From Bradyrhizobium sp. (lineage in GTDB: Bacteria; Pseudomonadota; Alphaproteobacteria; Rhizobiales; Xanthobacteraceae), in NCBI GenBank assembly GCA_028290165.1, contig JAQGKJ010000141.1:1-36173 (forward strand): a stretch of DNA of 36,173 bases, read 5' to 3'. Positions 33,201-36,173 of the stretch are shown piece by piece; position 1 is the stretch's first letter, and the number at the start of each line of letters is the position of its first letter. The position numbers were made by a program, and so were the translations under genes. The notes under the pieces were generated by a model that saw only the letters and a program-made list of their open reading frames with translations, made no database searches and was not told the DNA's origin.

Positions 33201-35905
33201 AATCGACCGCTTCGTCAGGGACGTCAATCTCGGTCACTGCGGGTGGCGCGTCTACGGCCGGTGCGATTTCCGGTAACGGAGATGGCCGCAGCAATATCTC
33301 AGCGAGCGGCGCGAATGCGGACATTGCGTTGTGGGCCAGTCGAGACATCGGCTCCGGATTGGTCCCGATCTCGCTCGATGCCGCGACCGCGACCGCGAAC
33401 GTGACCTCGACCGGCGGTAACGTGTTTTTGACGGCGCTGAGGGATCTGCATCTGACCAGCGGCATCGCGACAAACGGATCATTTGCCATCTCGAGCGCTG
33501 CCGCATTGACGCTTGATAGTCTAGTCGTCGGCACCACGCTGAATGTCCGCTCGACCGGCGCAACGGTTTACGTCGGAACCGCGACAAGCGTCGGGACGCA
33601 GACGATCCAGGCGGCGCAGAACGTGACTTTCGGTCAGCTGACCACCAACGGCATCGCCGGCGATCTCGGTGACGTGACTGTCACGTCGGACAATGCTGCG
33701 ATCCAGGGCGCGACGGTTGCTGCTAACGGGTCGGCGACGCTGACGGCTGCGACGACAAACCAGGGCACCACGCTGACGGCCAGTGTCGGATCCGCAACTT
33801 TGAGCGCCGGCGACCTGATCGATTGGACGACGCTCAACGCCGGCGGCAGGATCAACGTCGTTTCAACGAACGGCGCGGTCACGCTCGGCAGCGCCACTAG
33901 CGGCGGAGCGCAAAACATCGAGGCCAAGCTGGGTCTCGTCTACACGACCCTGAAGACGACGGCCGGCGACATCGACCTGACATCCCATACGGCATCGATC
34001 ACCGGCCAGGCGCCTGGCGAACTGGATGCCCGTGGATCGTTTACCGCAGGCGCGGCGACCACGGTTTCGGCAACGTCAGTGCGGGCTGAGACGGGCAGCG
34101 GCCTGGTGACGGCGGGCGGCGCCATCGGGCTCGGCACGTCGAACACAGCGACAACGCTGGGCGTCCGTTCGACCGGCGCAGCGGTGACACTCGGCAGCGC
34201 GACCAGCGGAGATACGCAGAACTTTAACGCGGCGAGCAATTTGGCCTTCACGACGCTGAAGACGACGGGGACAGGCGATATTGTTGCGACTGCGGGTACA
34301 GGCTCGATCATCGGCACGACAATCGATGCGGCGCGCGATGTGGCGCTGGCGGCAGGTACGGCGGTGGGTGTCACCACGCTGACGGCCGGCCGGACAGCTT
34401 CAACGACAGCCGGTACCACGCTGACCGGTCAGACGTTCACGGCCTCAACCGGTTCCGCGAGTCTGAACGCCGGCGGTCTGATCGATTGGACCACGCTCAA
34501 CGCTGGCACGGCCATCATCGTCCGCTCGACCGGCGGCGCGGCGAACCTCGGCACGGCGGCCAGCGGCGGCTCGCAGACGATCCGCGCGGCGCAAAATGTA
34601 ACCTTCGGCCAACTGACCACCAGCGGGATCGCCGGCGATCAGGGCGACATAACCGTCGCCTCGGACAGCGCCTTGATCCACGGCACGACGGTGTCGGCGC
34701 ACAACTCGGCGCTTCTGACGGCGGCGACGTCGAATACCGGCACATTGCTGACCGCTGCGACCGGCGACGCGACGTTGCGCGCCGGCGGATCAATCAATTG
34801 GACCACTGTCAATGCGGCCAAGACCTTCGCGGCGACCTCGACCGGAGGCTCGGTCCTGATCCGGACGGCGACCAGCGGCGGGAGCCAGGCGCTTGTGGCC
34901 TTTAACGACATCATCTTCGATCGGCTCGAGGCTACCGGTATCCCGACCGACCGCGGCGGCATCACCCTGCAAGCGATCAACGGCACCGTGCACGGCAATA
35001 CATTGATTGCTCACGGCGATGCAGGCATCGACAGCAAGGCTTCGATTACCCTGAATGCTCTGCAGGGCGATTCGGTATCGCTGAGCACGCCAAAAGACAT
35101 TGCCGTGTCGCAAGTGAACGTGTTCCGCTCGATGACTCTCGCCGGTGACACGATCAATGTGACCGCGAAGCAGCTTCCATCGGCCCCGCCGGTGCCACTG
35201 CATGTGGTCATGTCCGGCTTTAACGGCGGCGTTGCCACGGCAGCGAACGTCACGATCGATCCGCCGGTCGTGATCGTAGACCAGCTGAAAGTCGTCGATA
35301 TCGTGCTCAGCGTCGACTCGCCGGCCCTGACCATCATCAGTGGCTATGTTCCCGGTCAGATGATGCTGATGACCCCGGCGGGCGACATCCTTCTGAACAA
35401 CCGCACGCCCGCTCCGGTGGGCAGCGTCAATCTTCAGCTTTATCAACCGAACGGTCAGTTCACGATGTCGCAATTCGGCAACGCGAACTTCACCAATACG
35501 AACGTGGTCTGGTACGACACCACGATCTCCTCCACGATCACAAACTACGGCGGCGGCGATTTCACCGGCGCCAGCTTCGTCCGTAACAGCCTGCAGGATA
35601 TGCGAAACGGTAACGGCTTCGACTTTGGAGCGATCTCGAAATCCGGGAACGTGACGTTCTACATGCTTGGATTGCCTGGGGGCCAGCAGATCGAAGCGAA
35701 TCAGATTCCGCGCTCGGTGCAGGTGATAGGCAGCGGTCCGGCTGTAAATCTCCGGGGATTGATGGGCACCGGCGACGTGCAAAAAAGCGAGGATGAAGTT
35801 CGAAAGACCGCGCCAAAATCGAAAACGCCGGCCCGTCACATTATGGGGCAGTTTTCAAACGGCAGCGGACAATTTGGACTTGGCTTGGCTGTCACCAACC
35901 GTTAG
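18209..35905 (+). CDS. Giant TpsA-type filamentous adhesin (two-partner secretion, LktA-like), 5898 residues
   Basis: One uninterrupted frame. Residues 1-69 form an extended signal peptide: a basic 45-residue lead, a hydrophobic core LGMSVVMTLYPVLS, and cleavage probably after SFA. Residues 70 to about 300 are the TPS (haemagglutination-activity) domain, including FNSFSQFRIGG and GGNVYFASPGGF, with SPGGF (162-166) where many TpsA proteins have NPNGI. Next come two 50-residue repeats (284-383), and then a very long run (about 620-3230) of Gly/Ala-rich units ending in patterns like NTTAxIGxx...VTVSA, as in LktA-type adhesins. A Pro-rich linker lies near 2000-2040, a Tyr-rich island near 3710-3815, and C-terminal repeats near 5110-5560. 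It should cross the outer membrane through the TpsB encoded next and form a surface beta-helix fibre. The Shine-Dalgarno is weak (AGGGTAGGG, about 16 bases upstream). No VENN motif or toxin tip is seen. Confidence 0.9.
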   Translation: MEWRTRWRVIDQLTAVREIAICRHVSKRAPRALLKSDCAPHSFFEALSLRISALGMSVVMTLYPVLSFAQGGTVITPDGRTATSVTTNGNVSTVTTGTVSGPNAFNSFSQFRIGGGATGNLILPNGTSNLINLMNSNDPAVINGVLNSYKNGAIGGNVYFASPGGFVVGSRGVVNVGSLNVTTPTREFVDGVISRSGKINQGAVGDLLAGTVPLSQDGNIRIRGRVNAVDAVRLTGQNVFVGDRGVANRQHAAHFASTVNSGGLRSASGIVVRNGHIQIVAGTDARIYGRLAARGGGSVKIAAGHNVSVGSNARITADSKNGIGGTITVDAARDARINGRLAARGGGSVKIAAGRNVSVGPNATITADNKNGNGGTIAVNAGQDIKIAGFGKLSAKSATGNGGSVRLMAGKSLTVESGAVFDASSVRGNAGLVELSSYDKFNLASGIKVNVGAPNGQAGVLLIDPPTLVVGAAGESGVNLTNAQVANLVSALGAGGTLSLCAGGGSTCDGTGTFTLNQSGVIDSRLNSGSAASANVEIKASSITINGVIDTRAYTGALVDGLLSASNKLSNANSGSVTLNASPNNFANTSITIGSTGKIFADVNNATGTSATFYTGGAVIMTAGAKHYEEVLPSNAVTSISIAGQITGSTVSATANSDASTVFTNSGLGMAQFGTGLLFHALTGLNGGYVKSEAQAKVTVEGTANITASGAVTLASVGSEVAQDPVITFSLGALQNAVAAGVVVGVVNADVATRVKSGAQISSGDLNVLSANNADLAVASLVFTATTAADGSVAYSTGTVNTSATIDPGVVISKVANVTVAAQNKSSFSTSATALAGGTGSAAVAIAVSDVHNNAVANLGASIPSTASANAITVYSGSNTTKNAVSASSTVGSPYLVRNVLQGVSGASTTVSGLFQPGGFFEGTRLYNSTEAQGTTASLRVGLTLALNQASLTSTASIAALAPNAQGVMVASGPAPVITASGGVGVVSLLRDAGIRGNAGASIESNPQGTAADPTTQKGISMAVNVTEITQSSNAFIGSGVSITASKIGVKADSTSPITITWQDWDSFSAVTSHLNGNLGVVNDILTTYANATAESESFGFAGAVNYYNLTTNTTAWVGSGAILSQIGTPCLTSATTCWSSTPAVTLPSPASNNLDWFGTPTTISWAHDVEVQAATTTSSINVGGNFSWLTVFGTKSSSSTGTAIGGSANVNIFNSSTVAGIGAGARVTATGALEVSAATKDLIYAVAPTSGKGSGLGLNGIASVLQLDNTTSASISNSAVVSASSVTVAGQQEISSFDVAGGVGASKATGVGLVVALASMSAHTFAYIGDNSSALTATGATADDSNLAVTSAGWVSAFTINVDALSVGRLTTVSVAAESANNTPDPADTPAKAATKPSGDGYLAKIGAFFKNAGTAVLAKLDNAYNNLKGTVSGPVQGGNVTAAAGSAAVDLTSIATSASVAGATLKYTPGGNNSVSVQALNNTIIDTASGAAALSKGAPGTNNTVGLAGAVAVTISSDMTTANISSGSNVTAHDTTVQALAGGESTTLGLAIALTAGSGDGKQASASVSVAEINNGVQAGVDSSTVGQAAGGSGTPGNLSIIADQKTNIGIGAGSLYGGFGSGSKNGFGVSMTYAKIGDPSSGAAVSAVLSNSYVLNTRALAVEALDTSRIASGAATAGGGANANGFSGSVVVNDISPTILAEITSIPAVSGTALLSGGITVSGDVIVVASGGSNATLDAIISNAAIATNGGLVGPTSDSGVDFSGTALSPTNTTGAAILAVAGNVQIGRSNVGVSIVANRIGTRHEALVDRVSVTSTGGVVSVSALDDAEILGIAIGVGGATGAVAGNGSVAYNAINNRVIAQIGHGTDSSDAANTAAATVDAAAVLVKAQDTATIRGAAGAISLNVGGGNAVGLSATVDQISTFVSAAVAGATVTADNTLSNSSPLITGSLQAGSVVVAGSSNANIISVAIGVAIAVGSSEPSASPQANFASLVAGLAPPAPSSQSDSGGGGVTPPTPPAPPAAPSPPSTGLAGAGSLAMSTEATSVYATIDHGANGRNASVGANDNVLVLASNVDTISAYAGALSVAVNAGKGIGASVVVNTISGTTSAGINNATVDAHGTGNAATISNGTLASAVDPSAVYDPGSNPSLASGTTTVKGIAVVAASEQTVNTVSAVFSASTSGLAVSANVITNVMSGTTEATTKSASLNTNLTSGQTSAVQVTAYSASYANNLDIGIADSGSGGAGTVTLVINMMNRTTTASIDTTDIGSQTGPNGAVGVFANAFQGTSGVAVGAAGSGGGAGLAGSALTNLFQSNTTASLNHGTIYSSGLAVKANGLNGFFAAIGAGALGSSAGAGATVLVNISNNTVKALVGDNSTTPTVTTLHLTGALTVQATNETKTTSYAIVGAVGGTAGIAAQFSGVIITNTTDAELDNTSVTNTAGAAANIAVTVSATENDSIAPVVGGVAGGGTAGVGAGVSLVILKNTTKALMAGDTVNTSGVVTVSALSNREVNPITAIAGLGGQVGIAGTVGVVLIGSAASSDELSVLNSGATQGDASSGTLGNAGAATGTNVVAATGSGEDGISAQIIGGSVTAGQIDINAKSQASVKNIVGALAVGLGTGGFGAAVGYTEVDQKVTARASGGSLTASTISIVASAGDHNGGHSAESWGIAGAGGLYVGIGAAVGQSKINNTVLAELGSTTDGGTTGASSGTILVNAGDTSSIASYGYGFGGGAAAVGLSLAFADKSSSVTADIAGSTGVTRFASVMVTAGGSGSVASQAIAGAAGVVSGAGASATSTDSEHIKAEIGSDSSVSAAGAGVLVAATAVPDVSAKSYGVAVGGGVGMGASVALSSADVTVTADVGDNSTISNGSLTIAASALVGSSGHSANSYAVGAGGGMLLGLQATYVKASDGSNVTAYGGKNLHLPSANVAIASENDTNQLATATGIAVGYIGLGATVAETSSNSHSIAYLDAGAITAAANLGVLSITATGSDSNSSNATAGSGGIFAGSAAVATTSTTSTTTATLYGGATIDTLYFGGLGVNAWHTTTYSANGDAFQASVVGASGGQAINTVLDTATAEVGSNLILNSAAGNMNVIASDSVFEFSGGSRAGSGGIAAGAATLSSATVTQNVTSHIGSGTIFSLNDNPATSTASIDIEAYNFLQTTDTVSLDAGGLFAGGGARSTMSATATDTVTIDDNVTLFSAGNIAIGTAARMTANNRANASLYGLITGAGASTNAAQKVTQNVTIGNSKVEAWGLIGIYAGQSGDGNYTSNISSNGTTVVYNNALIPISAEYKGESSAESYSTLTLSTGSQVIGANNVFLGSTPGAVASNGKGTNYNPYLSLFSTENHDDAGAAPITTGNLIINGTVAAGIHNQANITIGYNDSVALSSGGSPYALALEQLSSTSQFSPIMSYNHQKIQYAVVNGFNPKQDVVDQIASLSGLNSTQVRDAVVAGQQIAAQNDDSAGTKQRQINTLIQEIAYMSDNAGAAFAFGSILASAGNVSILAKSLSGSIVNGVTPSVSARDSAKVSFDNQGTKFLFLSDLALSGVAGGRVDFTGQATDTTVVHSASQGINFTRDLSSQPPTISVSASYNATNVNREPIDQNGNVLATTPDIYLGGTVTNVNGLLSVTNQLGNVLITRDIRAGTVAMTVPNGMIGGNSGANSVYNSNFDVASQWSSVEYRPTDILTAVEAAATYLGTYGGAYVDGQPYAHPYYYYTSEGSNPIYAPVNSSGYGDPSAVFTARLLALFYGGGSLYSALFLPVGGGYTTGARVSGWERDWYRGQAYNGGDSGPIHCHGCGDFFQIVDLQNQVLNGVTAAATATSTMSTITAGKALILSASAININGNISVGQSSDYSVNIGTSAVNKINDIKNDASQLATARSKAASGQFVDLAPYISTVNGSDTKIVARYNALTDQILLDPVVQGAGGYVYLNGRIISTSASGNPMGNITVHGGAGTVTVNNSTGVALVTNVINTGVSAASVIEFVDQAKNQTTWYVYNAGAPANQQVSVYQQAGVNSSGYTSLSPVNVMANANLHYQPADQLYRWIDSASLSRPDTADSAVFGWTFTGVSANAPIYPYNRSAPIVLAGTQNTNFSETIAATGSYIMHVVDTSPHKCCGTDFNGNWYQERYNQLSLTMTNTVKANYAIGISFTGGGTSNIAVTSDASIIVNASINNLQGNTTLNATGANASITGGAAPFVSGISVALNAVGGVGTLAAPLPIATFGGTLMATSIDHDIAIGASGSVTISQMKANPAVSGNAPAGSVFISATGDIRSASNFDPANPIIAGKSVTINTSGGAIGAASGVDGNGNATLTNINPIVIQATGTPLLNGSYDGGLLNSQSSAGAYIVQSTGDLRLGTISSTGPVFLEAAGSNGQPANILNGLTSGGLTADQTAYLQSVWSDLNLLGNGNGPPVSVVSYQSMITATYNDYWQMRNLAFVDGATYNISALGAKVIAAQLAAKLGVEASTITSQQIQTEATNRFNKDQYLLGLKTAAQLGVSKDALFGTSAGQTSNFEAAVATIALAQALTNFDSSFSYLLPQNSALYANMASGSRWTQDQLTYTVSAGANPEHNVAAPSITSLPLNISGRQVMLYAPSGTIGSLASPQAFSFTTDGSMPLTDLQKGLMAAAGPGQLTVTTSTFNGPNGAVTQYNVSIAQQSLVKVSPLGTVSAKARDQVYLGSASDLSLGGIPVATFGPVAAAYSAGVQTTTGGDVVLQAVGSILGGVAGQVAISGNIANLTLIAETGGIGRASVAGSNPAQNDNALLLALSGPVGNVDQLQAAHGIYLRQTTGDLVLGNINAGSGADGVLQLGATGSIYAESGFTARNAVHIVATALDLRAVGSVSFNQTTFQPLQVKISGAVTGSAGGQMTILSPNANLNVGQSGLFGTLTSGGAMTLETNAGNLTINANVTGTDALQLLANSAVIFASGTSGAPITAQSTAAGVTLASATLSMGMYSEIDAAASIVVSTTGNATLGKLQSTASSGTSISVTAGGASTAGAISGNGDGRSNISASGANADIALWASRDIGSGLVPISLDAATATANVTSTGGNVFLTALRDLHLTSGIATNGSFAISSAAALTLDSLVVGTTLNVRSTGATVYVGTATSVGTQTIQAAQNVTFGQLTTNGIAGDLGDVTVTSDNAAIQGATVAANGSATLTAATTNQGTTLTASVGSATLSAGDLIDWTTLNAGGRINVVSTNGAVTLGSATSGGAQNIEAKLGLVYTTLKTTAGDIDLTSHTASITGQAPGELDARGSFTAGAATTVSATSVRAETGSGLVTAGGAIGLGTSNTATTLGVRSTGAAVTLGSATSGDTQNFNAASNLAFTTLKTTGTGDIVATAGTGSIIGTTIDAARDVALAAGTAVGVTTLTAGRTASTTAGTTLTGQTFTASTGSASLNAGGLIDWTTLNAGTAIIVRSTGGAANLGTAASGGSQTIRAAQNVTFGQLTTSGIAGDQGDITVASDSALIHGTTVSAHNSALLTAATSNTGTLLTAATGDATLRAGGSINWTTVNAAKTFAATSTGGSVLIRTATSGGSQALVAFNDIIFDRLEATGIPTDRGGITLQAINGTVHGNTLIAHGDAGIDSKASITLNALQGDSVSLSTPKDIAVSQVNVFRSMTLAGDTINVTAKQLPSAPPVPLHVVMSGFNGGVATAANVTIDPPVVIVDQLKVVDIVLSVDSPALTIISGYVPGQMMLMTPAGDILLNNRTPAPVGSVNLQLYQPNGQFTMSQFGNANFTNTNVVWYDTTISSTITNYGGGDFTGASFVRNSLQDMRNGNGFDFGAISKSGNVTFYMLGLPGGQQIEANQIPRSVQVIGSGPAVNLRGLMGTGDVQKSEDEVRKTAPKSKTPARHIMGQFSNGSGQFGLGLAVTNR
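19058..19357 (+). repeat. Two tandem 150-bp repeats inside tpsA
   Basis: Copies 19058-19207 and 19208-19357 each encode 50 residues beginning DARI(Y/N)GRLAARGGGSVKIAAG. They differ at a modest number of bases. They directly follow the TPS domain, where the beta-helix stem starts, and indicate an in-frame duplication that lengthened the stem. Confidence 0.8.
24205..24330 (+). other. Proline-rich linker inside tpsA
   Basis: Around residues 2000-2040 the chain changes to LAPPAPSSQSDSGGGG followed by TPPTPPAPPAAPSPPS. It is flanked on both sides by the glycine/alanine-rich repeats. Such a stretch cannot be part of a regular beta-helix, so it should act as a flexible or extended hinge between two repeat arms. 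Confidence 0.7.
29332..29665 (+). other. Tyrosine-rich, cysteine/histidine-containing island inside tpsA
   Basis: Residues about 3708-3820 break the repeat pattern: YLGTYGGAYVDGQPYAHPYYYY, then a less repetitive stretch with several Trp and Tyr, ending in HCHGCGDFF (H3808, C3809, H3810, C3812). A second such patch, SPHKCCGTDFNGNWYQ (C4131, C4132), lies about 320 residues later. This looks like a folded, possibly ligand- or metal-binding domain extruded from the fibre. Confidence 0.5.
33545..34885 (+). repeat. C-terminal repeat units of tpsA
   Basis: Units starting at 33545 and 34520 align without gaps over about 120 codons at a fixed offset of 975 bp. Both contain VRSTG, (I)xAAQNVTFGQLTT, GIAGDxGD(V/I)TV and I(D/N)WTT(L/V)N at matching places. 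A partial third unit starts at 34163 with VRSTG and leads into another IDWTTLN. DNA identity is modest, so the duplication is old and has been kept at the protein level. Confidence 0.7.
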
Positions 35906-35924
35906 GACCTCCGGGGGGAAGTTG

Positions 35925-36173
35925 ATGCGACATCGTTATCTTGTGCTGTGCGTGGGGTTGCTTGCGCTGATGCGTGCACCTGCCATGGCGCAGGTGCAGC
36001 CGCCGCCGCAAATCAATCCTGGCCTGATTGAAAACGATATCGAGCGCCAGCGGCGCCGAATCGAACAGCAGCAGCAAATTCCGAAGCAGGGCGGTCCCGC
36101 CGTCGTCGGGCCTCAGCGCTCGTCTCCCGTCATCGTGCCCGGTGGCGGTCAGCGCTTCCGGCTCCGCGCGGTT
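35925..36173 (+). CDS. TpsB-type outer-membrane transporter (FhaC/ShlB/HecB family), 5' part
   Basis: The gene runs off the window; 83 codons are visible. ATG 35925 is preceded by GGGGGGAAG and follows the tpsA stop by 19 bp, so the pair is co-transcribed. The product has a signal peptide (MRHRYLVLCVGLLALMRAPAMA, cleavage after AMA), a short helical Gln/Arg-rich segment (IERQRRRIEQQQQ) like the plug helix of FhaC, and a linker. It then has PGGGQRFRLRAV, which is how the first POTRA_2 domain of ShlB-type proteins begins. It should form the 16-strand barrel that secretes the upstream adhesin. Identification rests on this start and on context, as the barrel is outside the window. Confidence 0.82.
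   Translation, partial: MRHRYLVLCVGLLALMRAPAMAQVQPPPQINPGLIENDIERQRRRIEQQQQIPKQGGPAVVGPQRSSPVIVPGGGQRFRLRAV

Noticed and set aside
18209..35905. Contact-dependent inhibition (CdiA) or other toxin function for the giant protein
   Set aside because: No VENN-like pretoxin motif, no distinct C-terminal toxin domain and no small immunity gene follow. The C-terminus is repeat, a short Lys/Arg/Glu stretch and GQFGLGLAVTNR, then tpsB directly.
18209..35905. CRISPR or other spaced repeat array, suggested by the repetitive DNA
   Set aside because: The repeats are coding, degenerate, in frame and of protein-domain size, without constant short repeats and unique spacers.

Overview
The window (about 36 kb, GC-rich) looks like the chromosome of an alphaproteobacterium. 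The family is probably Nitrobacteraceae (Bradyrhizobium, Afipia or Rhodopseudomonas-like). This rests on high GC with GTG/TTG starts, abundant orphan Bug-type binding proteins and FCD-type GntR regulators, and intergenic relics encoding strings such as ALDPKRPIREADI, which I remember from short interspersed elements of that group. No rRNA, tRNA or CRISPR array was seen, so the assignment is inference.

Region 1 (1-2656) holds ordinary genes: the 3' end of an MFS exporter, an RsmJ-like rRNA methyltransferase, and a tightly coupled fetA-fetB pair (ABC ATPase plus UPF0014 membrane protein, a putative metal exporter).

Region 2 (2757-17048) is a catabolic cluster, all on + except the first regulator. 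It contains a divergent FCD/GntR repressor and a Bug-type periplasmic binding protein separated by a 28-bp perfect palindrome. These are followed by a mandelate-racemase-group enolase-superfamily enzyme, a fumarylacetoacetate-hydrolase-family protein, a D-2-hydroxyacid dehydrogenase, a second FCD/GntR regulator, a GMC flavin oxidoreductase, an aldehyde dehydrogenase, a complete sugar-type ABC importer (MalK-like ATPase, Tat-exported binding protein, two permeases), and a second enolase-superfamily enzyme. The set suggests import and stepwise breakdown of a sugar, polyol or sugar acid: alcohol to aldehyde to acid, dehydration to a 2-keto-3-deoxy acid, then cleavage or reduction. The substrate cannot be read from sequence. 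Both binding-protein genes are followed by an intercistronic RNA hairpin, and tandem hairpins follow the last gene.

Region 3 (17049-18208) has no intact gene. It carries an IS110-family transposase tail, a possible LysR-regulator tail on the minus strand, inverted short repeats, and, just before the next gene, two direct repeats each containing the palindrome TTGTTAACAA.

Region 4 (18209-36173, runs off the end) is a two-partner secretion locus. It has one uninterrupted 5898-codon TpsA exoprotein, with an extended signal peptide, TPS domain, a very long repeat region resembling LktA-type filamentous adhesins, a tyrosine-rich non-repetitive island and C-terminal repeats. After 19 bp comes the start of its outer-membrane TpsB (FhaC/ShlB-type) transporter. 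The giant adhesin is the most striking object here. All eight cysteines of its mature chain lie in four close pairs.
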